Assembly: GCF_004327285.1 (NCBI RefSeq)
Contig: NZ_QJUI01000009.1
Location: 1 to 64,000 of the forward strand
DNA: 64,000 nt
Direction: 5' to 3'
From: Phytopseudomonas daroniae
Lineage (GTDB): Bacteria > Pseudomonadota > Gammaproteobacteria > Pseudomonadales > Pseudomonadaceae
The position numbers and the translations under genes were made by a program. The notes under the pieces are model-generated. The model saw nothing but the letters and a program-made list of their open reading frames with translations, did no database searches and was not told the origin of the DNA. This document shows positions 20,116-29,917 of this stretch, in pieces. Every line of letters starts with the position of its first letter. Position 1 is the stretch's first letter.

Positions 20116-20598
20116 TCAGGCGCTCTTGGTCAGGCGCCGCAGGATGTCCTTGGGAATGCCGCGGGTATCCAGTGGCAGCTTGTCCGGGGCGGGCTCCAGG
20201 CCCAGTTCGAGTAGCCAGTTGAGGGCGTATTCGCGCAATTGCTTCTGCTCGTAGTCGTGCCATTGCTGGCGCAGCACAGGGAAGTAGTCGATCTCGTAGT
20301 CGAAGGCGCGTAGCGGCTTGCGCCCGGTCAGTGCCGCGCTGAGCAGCGGGTGGGCGTTGAGATCGTTGAGGGTGAACAGAAAGGATTCACGCATGGCCAC
20401 GCGCTGGGCCACGTCGAGATTGGGCACGACGGCGTAGCGATCGGGCTGCAGTTGGATCTGCTGGCGTTCGTCGCTGCCCTGATCTTCCGGCGACAGGCTC
20501 CGCACCGTGCCGGCCTCCATGTCGAGCCAGTGCTCCAGGGTTTCGCGACCGTTGATCAACTGGGTCAGGGTATCGAGGTCGAGAGTGAGCGTGCGCAT
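20116..20598 (-). CDS. UPF0158 family protein
   Basis: A 160-residue conserved protein of unknown function, matching the UPF0158 pattern by eye (ETLEHWLDMEAGTVRSL, DRYAVVPNLDVAQRVAMRESFL, LRAFDYEIDYFPVLRQQWHDYEQKQLREYALNWLLELGLEP). The ATG at 20598 is preferred because AGAGG lies about 8 bases before it; the frame extends to 20664. It sits downstream of rep on the same strand, 206 bases away, in its own transcription unit or read through. Confidence 0.8.
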   Translation of the reverse strand: MRTLTLDLDTLTQLINGRETLEHWLDMEAGTVRSLSPEDQGSDERQQIQLQPDRYAVVPNLDVAQRVAMRESFLFTLNDLNAHPLLSAALTGRKPLRAFDYEIDYFPVLRQQWHDYEQKQLREYALNWLLELGLEPAPDKLPLDTRGIPKDILRRLTKSA

Positions 20599-20804
20599 GG
20601 TTCCGGGCCTCTTTGCAAAAGTAGCTTCACGATAACTGGTCGGCTGCAGCGACCAGTCTTTCACTCTGACTACGAAATGTTACGCAGGTGCCAATCGACC
20701 TGTCGGGTGGCGCTCCGGAGTTCACCCCATCACATGGGGGGCGTCGCGATACCCAGGGCCTTCCTCCCGGATGTCGCTGCGTAGGTAGTAGGTGAGTCGC
20801 CGCT

Positions 20805-22814
20805 TCAGCGTTTGAGCATGGCGCGCATATTGGCCAGGGCGTCGTTGCCGCGGGCGGCTTTGACTTCCACGGGGGCTTCTTCCTGGCCTTCCCAGACCAG
20901 ATCCTCAGGCGGCAATTCGTCGAGGAAGCGGCTCGGGGTGCATTCGATGATCTCGCCGTACTGCTTACGCTTGGCGGCGAAGGTCAGGGCCAGGTTGCGC
21001 TTGGCGCGGGTGATGCCCACGTAGGCCAGACGCCGCTCTTCCTCGATGGTGTCGGCCTCGATGCTGGAGCGGTGGGGGAGGATTTCCTCCTCGAAGCCGA
21101 TGATGTAAACCGAGGGAAATTCCAGCCCCTTGGAGGCGTGCATGGTCATCATCTGTACGCCGTCGGCGCCTTCTTCCTCTTCCTGCTGGCGTTCGAGCAT
21201 GTCGCGCAGTACCAGTTTGCCGATGGCGTCCTCGATGGTCATGTCGCCCTCTTCATCCTTGTCGAGGGTGTTCTTCAGGGCGTCGACCAGGAACCAGACG
21301 TTGCCCATGCGCGCGTCGGCGACCTTGTCGCTGGAGGCGTTCTGGCGCAGCCAGTTCTCGTAGTCGATGTCCATGACCATGCTGCGGATGGCGGCGATCG
21401 GCTCGTTGACCACGCACTGTTCGCGTACGCCGTCCATCCAGCGTTTGAAGCGCGCGAGACGTTCGGTGTAGCGGTTGTCCAGGTGCTCGCCGAGGCCGAT
21501 TTCGTCGCTGGCGGCGTACATGCTGATCTTGCGTTCGTTGGCGTAGTTGCCGAGCTTTTCCAGGGTGGTCGAGCCGATTTCCCGGCGCGGTACGTTGATC
21601 ACCCGCAGAAAGGCATTGTCGTCGTCCGGGTTGACCAGCAGGCGGAAGTAGCTCATCAGATCCTTCACTTCCTGACGGGCGAAGAAGCTGGTGCCGCCGG
21701 AGAGGCGATAGGGAATCTGATGGTGCTGCAGTTTCAGCTCCATCAGCTTGGCCTGGTAGTTGCCACGGTAGAGGATGGCGAACTCGCTGTACGGGCGCTG
21801 GGTACGCAGGTGCTCGGTGAGGATTTCCAGGGCCACGCGCTCGCACTCGGCGTCTTCGTTGCGGGTGTGGATCACGCGGATCTCGTCGCCCATGCCCATT
21901 TCGCTCCACAGCTGTTTCTCGAACACGTGAGGGTTGTTGGCGATCAGGATGTTGGCGCATTTGAGGATACGGCTGGTGGAGCGATAGTTCTGCTCGAGCA
22001 TCACCACCTTGAGCGACGGATAGTCTTCCTTGAGCAGGTTGAGGTTCTCCGGCCGCGCGCCGCGCCAGGCGTAGATCGACTGGTCGTCGTCGCCGACCAC
22101 GGTGAACTGGTTGCGCATGCCCACCAGCATCTTCACCAGCAGGTACTGGCTGGCGTTGGTGTCCTGGTATTCGTCCACCAGCAGGTAGCGGATGCGGTTC
22201 TGCCACTTTTCCAGAATGTCCTGATGCTCCTGGAACAGCTTCACCGGCAGCAGGATCAGGTCGTTGAAGTCCACCGCGTTGTACGCCTTGAGCGTGCGCT
22301 GGTAGTGCAGGTAGACGATGGCGGCCGTCTGCTCCTTCGGCCCGCGGGCGTTGGCCAGGGCTTCGTCGGGGAGAATCAGGTCGTTCTTCCAGCTGTCGAT
22401 GGTGTTCTTGATCTCATCGGCACCATCGTCGCCCGCGTACTCCTTCTGCATGATGTCCGTCAGCAGCGCCTTGATGTCGCCGTCGTCGAAGATCGAGAAG
22501 CCGGGCTTGTAACCCAGGCGCGCATATTCCTTGCGGATGATGTTCATGCCCAGGTTGTGAAAGGTCGACACGGTCAGGCCGCGGGCCTCGGGGCCCTTGA
22601 GCAGGGTACCGACGCGCTCCTTCATTTCGCGCGCGGCCTTGTTGGTGAAGGTCATGGCGACGATGTGTTGGGCGCGCACGCCGCAGTTCTGTACCAGGTG
22701 GGCGATCTTGCGAGTGATCACGCTGGTCTTGCCGGAACCTGCGCCGGCGAGCACCAGAAGAGGGCCGCCGACGTAGTTCACGGCTTCCTGTTGCCGGGGG
22801 TTGAGTCGGGACAT
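20805..22814 (-). CDS. rep: ATP-dependent DNA helicase Rep
   Basis: A 669-residue superfamily 1 3'-5' helicase. The visible motifs are Q-motif LNPRQQEAV, Walker A LAGAGSGKTSVIT, motif II LLVDEYQDTN, motif III GDDDQSIYAWRGA, motif IV LEQNYRSTSRIL, motif V MTMHASKGLEFPSVYIIGFEE and motif VI EERRLAYVGITRAKR. Rep clears proteins ahead of the replication fork. Size and ending (LANMRAMLKR) fit Rep rather than UvrD. Confidence 0.95.
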   Translation of the reverse strand: MSRLNPRQQEAVNYVGGPLLVLAGAGSGKTSVITRKIAHLVQNCGVRAQHIVAMTFTNKAAREMKERVGTLLKGPEARGLTVSTFHNLGMNIIRKEYARLGYKPGFSIFDDGDIKALLTDIMQKEYAGDDGADEIKNTIDSWKNDLILPDEALANARGPKEQTAAIVYLHYQRTLKAYNAVDFNDLILLPVKLFQEHQDILEKWQNRIRYLLVDEYQDTNASQYLLVKMLVGMRNQFTVVGDDDQSIYAWRGARPENLNLLKEDYPSLKVVMLEQNYRSTSRILKCANILIANNPHVFEKQLWSEMGMGDEIRVIHTRNEDAECERVALEILTEHLRTQRPYSEFAILYRGNYQAKLMELKLQHHQIPYRLSGGTSFFARQEVKDLMSYFRLLVNPDDDNAFLRVINVPRREIGSTTLEKLGNYANERKISMYAASDEIGLGEHLDNRYTERLARFKRWMDGVREQCVVNEPIAAIRSMVMDIDYENWLRQNASSDKVADARMGNVWFLVDALKNTLDKDEEGDMTIEDAIGKLVLRDMLERQQEEEEGADGVQMMTMHASKGLEFPSVYIIGFEEEILPHRSSIEADTIEEERRLAYVGITRAKRNLALTFAAKRKQYGEIIECTPSRFLDELPPEDLVWEGQEEAPVEVKAARGNDALANMRAMLKR

Positions 22815-23089
22815 CGAGTCTATCGCGAAGGGAAATGGCCGCGCATTTTAGCTGAAAGTCGCAAGCCATTCGTTGCTTTGATAGAGGAACCGACGGCCGC
22901 CATCTGTAGCGGATAGATGATGACGGTTATGTGACCGTGTTGGCGACGAGTTTCGCCGATGGGCTTGTCGACTCTGCGCGTTTGTCGCAGGATGTCCCGC
23001 GATTCACACGGAAGTGCTTGATTTGACGCCGGATATGGCGCACTCAGGGGCGATTCTTGTCCATACTTTCGTGCATCGAGGGAGTTTTC
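22815..23089. other. Divergent intergenic region, rep / GGDEF-EAL gene
   Basis: A 275-base region between two divergent starts. I see no gene and no strong hairpin. It must hold both promoters; the sequence CGACTCTGCG...GTTTGTCGCAGGATG contains a loose dyad (22973-22994). Confidence 0.3.
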
Positions 23090-24760
23090 TTGAGCGCATT
23101 CGTTGAGCCATTGCGCCTGATCCTGCTGGCTGAAACGCCGCAGTGGAGCGAGTTGCTGCACGAACGCCTGGAGGCTCTGGGCGGCCCGGCACCCTTGATC
23201 TGTGCCTCCAGCTGGCCAGCCGCCGAGGCGCTGCTGGCGCAGAGCCACGATGTCGTATTGCTGACCACTCCGGCCCACCTGCCTGCCCCTGAGCAATGTA
23301 GCGTGCCGATCATCCTGTTGCTGGAAAGCGAGCCTGTACAAGCGCCGGCTCAGGCCTGCGACTGGCTGGTGCGCGACCAATTGAGCGATGACGTGGTGCG
23401 TCGTTGCCTGCGCTACGTACGCGAGCAGGGCCGTTTGCGGGCCACCTTGCAGAACCTGACCGAACAGGATGCGCTGACCGGCATCGCCAACCGCCAGGGC
23501 TTCCAGACCCTGCTGGCGGCGCGCCTGGGCGATCACCGTCGCCGCGGTCTGGCGCTGGTGCACCTGGATCTGGACAACTTCCATCAAGCCAACGACACCC
23601 TCGGGCACCTCGCCGGTGATCATCTGATCCAGCAGGTGGTGGCGCGTCTCAAGCTTCACCTGGGGCGTGGCGATCAACTGGCCCGCCTTGGCGGCGACGA
23701 GTTCGCTCTGTTGCTCGACACCCGTGACGATCCCACACGCGCCAGATCCTGGGTGCGGCGCGTGGCCGATGCCCTGGGCGAACCTTATTGGGTGGAAGGC
23801 GAAAGCCTGTTGCTGGGGTGCAGTCTCGGCGTGGTTCAGGCCAAGCCGGCGAGTAGCGCCGACACGCTGATGTGGCACGCCCATGTTGCCATGCAGCAGG
23901 CCAAGAGCAGCCAGGGCTGCACCTTTCATCTGTATGACGATCGTCTGGATCGCGCCATGCACAGTCAGGCCGACCTGCAGCGCGACCTGCGCCGGGCGCT
24001 GCGCCGTGAAGAGCTGCAACTGCACTATCAGCCGCGGCTTTGCCTGCACACCGGCGCCATCGTCGGGCTGGAAGCGCTGGTACGCTGGAAGCACGAGCGG
24101 CATGGTCTGTTGATGCCGGGCTCGTTCGTGCCGTTGGCCGAGGAGTGCGGGTTGATCGTACCGCTCGGCTACTGGGTCATCGATCGCGCGTTGCGCGACA
24201 TGCAATGGCTGAGCGAGCGTGGTCATGGCGCGCTGCACATGGCGGTCAATCTGTCGTTCCGCCAGTTCCAGGACAGCCAGTTGCTGCCGACCCTGGAGCG
24301 CCTGATCGAAAGCTGTGGCATCGACAGCCGCTGGCTGGAGTTCGAACTTACCGAAACCGCAGTGATGCGCCGCAGCGAGTACGTACAGCAGACCATGCGC
24401 CGCCTCGGTCACCTCGGCGTACGTTTTTCCCTGGACGATTTCGGCACCGGCTTCTCGTCGTTCGAACATCTGAGCAACCTGCCCATTGCCCTGCTGAAGA
24501 TCGACCGCAGCTTTGTAACCGGCATGGAGCTGCGCCCACAGAGCCAGCAACTGGTGCAGGCGATGATCAACCTGGCGCACAACCTGGATCTGCAGGTAGT
24601 GGCCGAAGGCGTGGAGGGCGCCGAACAGCTGCAACTGCTGCGTGAGTTCGGCTGTGATCAGGTGCAGGGCTATCTGGTCAGTCGCGCCGTGCCGCGTGAC
24701 GAGCTGGATAGCCTGCTCAGCCGTGGGCGGCTGTTACCGTCCGGCTTACGGGAGCGCTGA
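23090..24760 (+). CDS. GGDEF-EAL protein (ProE-like c-di-GMP phosphodiesterase)
   Basis: A 556-residue cytoplasmic protein: a degenerate receiver-like N-terminus (LRLILLAETPQWSELLHERL), a GGDEF domain with intact RLGGDEFALLL, and an EAL domain with GLEALVRW, AVNLSFRQF, ELTETAVM, SLDDFGTGFSS, VVAEGVE and DQVQGY, so all metal ligands are present. No RxxD inhibitory site precedes GGDEF. The EAL half should hydrolyse c-di-GMP; the GGDEF half may be active or bind GTP as a regulator. Position next to rep corresponds, from memory, to P. aeruginosa ProE. I chose a TTG start at 23090 with GGGAG 5 bases before it; the TTG at 23057 is in frame but lacks a site. Confidence 0.85.
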   Translation: MSAFVEPLRLILLAETPQWSELLHERLEALGGPAPLICASSWPAAEALLAQSHDVVLLTTPAHLPAPEQCSVPIILLLESEPVQAPAQACDWLVRDQLSDDVVRRCLRYVREQGRLRATLQNLTEQDALTGIANRQGFQTLLAARLGDHRRRGLALVHLDLDNFHQANDTLGHLAGDHLIQQVVARLKLHLGRGDQLARLGGDEFALLLDTRDDPTRARSWVRRVADALGEPYWVEGESLLLGCSLGVVQAKPASSADTLMWHAHVAMQQAKSSQGCTFHLYDDRLDRAMHSQADLQRDLRRALRREELQLHYQPRLCLHTGAIVGLEALVRWKHERHGLLMPGSFVPLAEECGLIVPLGYWVIDRALRDMQWLSERGHGALHMAVNLSFRQFQDSQLLPTLERLIESCGIDSRWLEFELTETAVMRRSEYVQQTMRRLGHLGVRFSLDDFGTGFSSFEHLSNLPIALLKIDRSFVTGMELRPQSQQLVQAMINLAHNLDLQVVAEGVEGAEQLQLLREFGCDQVQGYLVSRAVPRDELDSLLSRGRLLPSGLRER

Positions 24761-26143
24761 ATACGCCTGGGGCACACGCCGTGCGGCTCTGCCCAGAATC
24801 CGTCCGGTCTTGACCTCGAAGGCCAGGGTCAGGGCAATGGCAGCGCAGGCCAGGCCGCTGGCCAACCCCCACCAGACACCATGGGCACCCCAGCCGAAGT
24901 GGAAAGTTAGCAGCCAGGCCATCGGCGCGCCGATCAACCAGTAGCAGCCCAGGCCGACGAAGAAGGTGGTGTTGGCGTCCTTCAAGCCGCGTATCGCGCC
25001 CATGGCAATGTTCTGGATGCCGTCGAACAGTTCGAACCAGGCGGCGATGGCCAACAGACTCACCGCCAGGCTCACCACCTCCGCATAGGCAGGATCGAAG
25101 CGGTCGACGAACAGGCCGACCACCCAGTACGGTGCCAGCCAGAACAGGCTGGCGAAACCCAGCATGCATACCGCGCCGATGGCGATGCCCAGGCGTCCGG
25201 CCCAGCGTGCGTGCAACAGCCGACCGGCGCCATAGTGCTGGCCGATACGGAAGGTCACCGCGTAGGAAATGCCCACTGGCACCATGAAGGCCACATAGAC
25301 CGACTGGATGGCGATCTGGTGAGCGGCCAACTGCGTGCTGCCCAGTGCACCCATGCACAGCACCGCAAAGGCGAATAGCGCGGATTCCACGGCGTAAGTG
25401 CCGCCAATCGGCAAGCCCAGGCGCAGCAGCTCTTTCAGCTCGGCGCGGGCAGGGTGGCGCAGGCCCTGCAACCAGGGATAGGCGGCGTAGGCACGGTGAC
25501 GCAAGGTGTGGATGGCGAGCAGGATCGCCATCACTGTACTGACCAGGGCGGTGACCATGCCGATGCCGGCCAGCCCGAGTGCCGGCAGACCGAACCAGCC
25601 TTTGATCAGCGCATAGTTGAGGACGAAGTTGGCCAGCGCGCCGCCCAGGCTGATGGCCATCACCGGGCCGGGCCGGCCGATGGCGGCGGTGAAACCGCGC
25701 AATGCCATGAACGTCATGTAGCCGGGCAGGGCGAACAGCAGCGCCTGCAGGAAGGTCATGGCATTGCCGACGTTGGCGGGTGACTGGCCGGCCCAGAGCA
25801 GTGCGGGGGCTAGGTTCCACAGCAGCAGCCCGGCGCCGAGAGCCAGTGCCCAGCCGAGCCACAGGCCAGTACCGAGCAGACGGGTTACCCCCGGTGTATC
25901 GCCAGCGCCATGGCGGATGGCGACCAGGCTACCGACTGCGGCAATCACCCCGACACAGAAAATCGACACGAACGAATAGCTCGCCGCACCCAGGCCACCG
26001 CCCGCCAGTTCCTGCGGGCCGAGCAAGCCCATCATCACCGTGTCGGTGAACACCATCAGCACGTGCGCCAGCTGCGCGGCGATCAACGGGCCGGACAGGC
26101 GCAGGATGGCGATGAGTTCCAGGCGAAGGGCGTGGCGATCCAT
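24746..26143 (-). CDS. MATE-family multidrug efflux transporter
   Basis: A 465-residue inner-membrane protein with about twelve hydrophobic segments in two related halves: LIAAQLAHVLMVFTDTVMMGLLG at the start and GIQNIAMGAIRGLKDANTTF in the second half, the pattern of NorM/YdhE-type MATE proteins. These export cationic drugs in exchange for sodium or protons. Its end overlaps the end of the GGDEF-EAL gene by 15 bases (convergent). A LysR-type gene is divergent upstream and may control it. Confidence 0.9.
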   Translation of the reverse strand: MDRHALRLELIAILRLSGPLIAAQLAHVLMVFTDTVMMGLLGPQELAGGGLGAASYSFVSIFCVGVIAAVGSLVAIRHGAGDTPGVTRLLGTGLWLGWALALGAGLLLWNLAPALLWAGQSPANVGNAMTFLQALLFALPGYMTFMALRGFTAAIGRPGPVMAISLGGALANFVLNYALIKGWFGLPALGLAGIGMVTALVSTVMAILLAIHTLRHRAYAAYPWLQGLRHPARAELKELLRLGLPIGGTYAVESALFAFAVLCMGALGSTQLAAHQIAIQSVYVAFMVPVGISYAVTFRIGQHYGAGRLLHARWAGRLGIAIGAVCMLGFASLFWLAPYWVVGLFVDRFDPAYAEVVSLAVSLLAIAAWFELFDGIQNIAMGAIRGLKDANTTFFVGLGCYWLIGAPMAWLLTFHFGWGAHGVWWGLASGLACAAIALTLAFEVKTGRILGRAARRVPQAYSALP

Positions 26144-26331
26144 GAGTTATGCTCAGAAGATTACAGATTCCGGGTCTGTCCGCGGCCTGCGCTGAGGAGC
26201 CGCGGATATTAGCCGAGTACGTGAAAGGGCGTGTTTGGTGGGGGTTGAGTCGCTATTCTGGGGGCTCTGGCGCGATGTCACAAAAGGAAAAAAGCCATGC
26301 CATGCATGATTAATACTCATGGTTGCGAATC

Positions 26332-27252
26332 GTGAACCGGCGTTTGCCAGCGCTGTACGCCTTGCGCGCCTTCGAAGCTGCGGCCCGTCATGGCTCGTTC
26401 ACCCGCGCCGCCGATGAACTGGCGATCACCCAGAGTGCGGTGAGCCGGCACATCCGTACCCTGGAAGGCCATTTCGCCTGCCGCCTGTTCGAGCGCCGCG
26501 GGCGCACCCTGCACCTGACCGAGCCAGCGCGCCTGTTGCTGCCCGGCGTGCGCGATGGCTTCGACTCTCTGGAGCGTGCCTGTGCCACGTTGCGGGTCGA
26601 CGACAGCATCCTGCGTCTCAAGGCCCCCTCGACCCTGACCATGCGCTGGCTGTTGGCGCGCCTGTCACGCTTTCGCGCTCTGCACGGGGATATAGAAGTA
26701 CAACTCACCAGCGCCTGGATGGACATCGACCGCGTGGATTTCCTTCACGAGCCATTCGATTGCGCCGTGCTGCTCGGTAACGGTCTGTTCAATGAAGAAT
26801 GGCAAAGTGCGCTGCTGTTCGAGGAATGGCTGATTCCGGTCTGCGCGCCAGGGGCGGTGGAGGGCGATAAATGGGATCTGAGCCACCTGCAGCAGGCCGA
26901 GCTGGTGCATCCCACGCCGGATCGTCGTGACTGGCGTCGCTGGTTGCAGGCCATGGGGCTGGAAGACAGCGTGTCGCTCAAGGGCGGCCAGGTATTCGAT
27001 ACGCTGGAGTTGGGCATCGTCGCTGCAGCCCGTGGTTATGGCGTGTCGATTGGCGACCTGGCGATGGTCGCCGAGGATGTCCTGCAAGGGCGGTTGGGCT
27101 TGCCCTGGCCGACGGCGGTGGCCAGCGGCGACAGTTATCACCTGGTGTGGCCACGAGCACGACGCGGTCAGGAGCGATTCGAGCGACTGCGCGATTTTCT
27201 GCTCGGGGAAGTCAGGGCGATGCAGTTGCCAGAGGTCGAAATGCGTCGCTGA
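26332..27252 (+). CDS. LysR-family regulator (GcvA-like)
   Basis: A regulator of about 306 residues with N-terminal helix-turn-helix (LYALRAFEAAARHGSFTRAADELAITQSAVSRHIRTLEGHFACRLFERRGRTLHLTEPARLLL) and a LysR substrate domain of GcvA subtype (RLKAPSTLTMRWLLARLSRF, LVHPTPDRRDWRRWLQAMG). GTG at 26332 is taken as start; TTG at 26323 is equally possible and neither has a good ribosome-binding site. It is divergent from the MATE pump. The ligand is unknown. Confidence 0.85.
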   Translation: MNRRLPALYALRAFEAAARHGSFTRAADELAITQSAVSRHIRTLEGHFACRLFERRGRTLHLTEPARLLLPGVRDGFDSLERACATLRVDDSILRLKAPSTLTMRWLLARLSRFRALHGDIEVQLTSAWMDIDRVDFLHEPFDCAVLLGNGLFNEEWQSALLFEEWLIPVCAPGAVEGDKWDLSHLQQAELVHPTPDRRDWRRWLQAMGLEDSVSLKGGQVFDTLELGIVAAARGYGVSIGDLAMVAEDVLQGRLGLPWPTAVASGDSYHLVWPRARRGQERFERLRDFLLGEVRAMQLPEVEMRR

Positions 27253-27415
27253 TGCCTGCGGAACAACATTTTCGTTGCGCCACTTAAAAATTATGGTGAT
27301 TGCGTCATGGTGCTCATTGACGCACTAAAGTACTCAAGTATTCTCCGCGCTCGCCGAAATAGGCGGCTTATCAATTACTCCATACAAGGACGATATGGAG
27401 CTTTGGAGATGCATC

Positions 27416-29392
27416 ATGACCCAACCCCGTTCCCGTATCGCCTGGCAACTGGCTACGGCCCTGGCCGCCATGCTGGTACTGCTGATCAGCGTCAGCACGC
27501 TGTTCGCCCTGCGTTCGTTGAGCAGCGCCAACCTCGTTACCCGTGAAGAGCATCTGGGCAGCGAAGCGCGCTTGCTGGCCGATCAACTGAGCACTTTCCA
27601 CGACAGCCTGCGCGAAAGCACGCAGCGGCTGGCCGGGCTGTTCGAACGGCGTTTCAGCAGCGGCTTGAACGTCAGCCCGGACGAGCGGGTCACTGTCGGC
27701 TCTCTGCAGGCTCCTGCGCTCTACCTGGGCAGCACGCGGTTGAACAACGAATTCTCCGAGGTCGATGAATTCCGCCAGCTCACCGCTGGCGTGGCGACTA
27801 TTTTCGTGCGCGACGGTGATGATTTCGTCCGTGTGACCACCTCGCTGACCAAGCAGGACGGCGGCCGCGCCATCGGCACCGTGCTCGACCGTAACCATCC
27901 CGCCTACGCACGGCTGCTGGCCGGCAACAGCTACGTTGGCCGGGCGTTGCTGTTCGAACGCTTCTACATGACCCAGTACACCCCGGTGAGTGACCGCGCC
28001 GGGCGGGTGATCGCCGTGCTGTTCGTCGGCTTCGATTACACCGACGCCCAGAACGCCCAGTTCGCCAACCTGCAGCGCTTCCGTATCGGTAGCACCGGTT
28101 CACTGGCGCTGCTCGACGATCAGGGCAAGTGGCTGGTTCCGCCCTATGCCGCGCAGCGCCCCGAGCAACTGAACGCGAACATGTCCACCGTGCTGGGCAC
28201 GCCGGGCAAAGGCGGTTTCTGGAGCGATGGCGAGCAGCAGTTCTACAGCGTCGCCGTACCCTTCGCCGGAGGCCCATGGACGGTCGTGGCAAGCATGCCG
28301 GAGGAAGAGATTCAGGCCGTGACCTGGCGTGTCGGCAGCCAACTGGCAATCGGCAGCCTGGTGACCTTGCTGCTCGCCGTGATCGCGGTGATCTGGCTGC
28401 TGCGGCGCAAGCTGCGTCCGCTCGGCGACCTGGTGCGTCAGGCTCAGGCGCTGGGCGCTGGTGACCTGAGCGTGCGCCTGGAGGTCACCAGCAATGACGA
28501 GATCGGCGAGCTGTCGCGCAACTTCAACCAGATGAGCGCGGCGTTGTCGACCATGGTCGAGCGCATCCGTGGCGCTGCCCAGCATGTCAGCCAGCGTGCC
28601 GAAGCGCTTTCCGGTCTGTCGCGCGGAGCCTATGAGGGGATTGAGCAGCAGTCCGGCGAGATCAGCAGCATGGCCGGTGCTGTGGAAGAGTTCAGCGCTA
28701 CCTCGCTGAACATCGCCGACAACATGCGCAGCACCGAGCGCATGGCCAGCGAGAACGCCAGTCAGACGCGCATCGGCCGTACCTCGATGGAAGAGGCGTC
28801 CAACGCGCTGGAGCAGATCTCCTCGTCGCTGAACAGCGCCGCCCAGGTTATCGACAGCCTCGGTCAGCGTTCCCAGGAAATCGGCGGCATCCTCAGCGTC
28901 ATTACCTCCATCGCCGACCAGACCAACCTGCTGGCGCTCAACGCCGCCATCGAAGCCGCCCGTGCCGGTGAGCAGGGCCGCGGTTTTGCCGTGGTCGCCG
29001 ACGAAGTACGTAGCCTGGCCGGCCGAACCCGCGAGGCGACCACCGAGATTTCCAGCATGATCGGCAGCATCCAGGGTGAAACCAGCAGCGCCATCAGCAC
29101 CATGGAGCAGGGTCGCCAACTGATGCAGAACGGCCTGGAGCTGAACGCCAAGGTCGCGGCGGCGTTGACCCAGATCGCCGAGCAGACCAGCGCCGCTGGC
29201 GATCAGTTCGCCGCCATCACCACCGCGACCAGCGAGCAGAGCAGCACCGCGACGCTGCTCAGCAGCAACCTGCAGAGCATCGCCCAGGCCAACGGCGAAC
29301 AGCGCGAAGTGATCGCCAACCTGGCCCACACCTCCAGGGAACTGGAGACGCTGGCCGCCGATCTGCACCGCGAAGTCGAACGCTTCCGTTAA
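27416..29392 (+). CDS. Methyl-accepting chemotaxis protein with Cache sensor
   Basis: A 658-residue chemoreceptor: TM1 (residues about 10-32), a large periplasmic Cache_3-Cache_2 type domain (about 35-310, with [16 protein letters not shown] and [23 protein letters not shown] segments), TM2, HAMP, and a cytoplasmic signalling domain with the hairpin tip [45 protein letters not shown] precedes the ATG at 27416. It sits directly before speC on the same strand, as I recall for P. aeruginosa PA4520. The ligand is not known; a polyamine or amino-acid link is only suggested by the neighbour. Confidence 0.9.
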   Translation: MTQPRSRIAWQLATALAAMLVLLISVSTLFALRSLSSANLVTREEHLGSEARLLADQLSTFHDSLRESTQRLAGLFERRFSSGLNVSPDERVTVGSLQAPALYLGSTRLNNEFSEVDEFRQLTAGVATIFVRDGDDFVRVTTSLTKQDGGRAIGTVLDRNHPAYARLLAGNSYVGRALLFERFYMTQYTPVSDRAGRVIAVLFVGFDYTDAQNAQFANLQRFRIGSTGSLALLDDQGKWLVPPYAAQRPEQLNANMSTVLGTPGKGGFWSDGEQQFYSVAVPFAGGPWTVVASMPEEEIQAVTWRVGSQLAIGSLVTLLLAVIAVIWLLRRKLRPLGDLVRQAQALGAGDLSVRLEVTSNDEIGELSRNFNQMSAALSTMVERIRGAAQHVSQRAEALSGLSRGAYEGIEQQSGEISSMAGAVEEFSATSLNIADNMRSTERMASENASQTRIGRTSMEEASNALEQISSSLNSAAQVIDSLGQRSQEIGGILSVITSIADQTNLLALNAAIEAARAGEQGRGFAVVADEVRSLAGRTREATTEISSMIGSIQGETSSAISTMEQGRQLMQNGLELNAKVAAALTQIAEQTSAAGDQFAAITTATSEQSSTATLLSSNLQSIAQANGEQREVIANLAHTSRELETLAADLHREVERFR

Positions 29393-29917
29393 GTGCGACA
29401 GGCGGAGCTGATCGACAGCTGTGCCTCGACCGCCAGCCCAGCCCCTGTTCAAGAGGGGCTGGAACCCTCTGTCATCGTCATGAAAACACCCTGTGCCAGG
29501 CTCACTGCCGGGCACGGGGTTTTGCTCGTGTGGGCCGCGGCTGTGCAGCATTTCGCCGCGCTTTGTGTGGAATCCAAAACGCTCGGGAAACGACAGTGCC
29601 GTCAGGGAAAATTTTTGATTGATCTGAGCGGGGCATGGTCTTAAAGTCCGCGGCCGAACGTCCATGCTGGCAACGATCCATCCGGCTCAAGTACTGACGA
29701 CGAGAGGTTGCGGCGCCTGATTCCAGGCACGGCAATTCTCGGCGACATGCCTTGGGAAGTAGGCGAACCAAAGTGGGGAAACTGATCAGACGTTCCAGGC
29801 CTGGCAGCAGGCTTTCCGGCCGATTGCACGATGGCCGCCCCCGACACCCGGTTGAACCTGTGCCCGGTTCAACTGCCCGAATCCTAGTGTTCATGGTTTA
29901 GCCATTTGGAGCCCCGC
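29393..29917. other. 525-base intergenic region before speC
   Basis: No credible gene. A stem AGCCCCT (29440-29446) / AGGGGCT (29454-29460) follows the chemoreceptor and may be a weak terminator without a T-run. The middle (about 29575-29640) is more A+T-rich (AAAATTTTTGATTGATCTGA) and is the best place for the speC promoter, which would give a leader of about 270 bases. TTGGAG precedes the speC ATG. Confidence 0.4.

Noticed and set aside
21072..22916. 614-residue plus-strand frame opposite rep
   Set aside because: Shadow of the helicase gene with biased V/H/D composition and no motifs.
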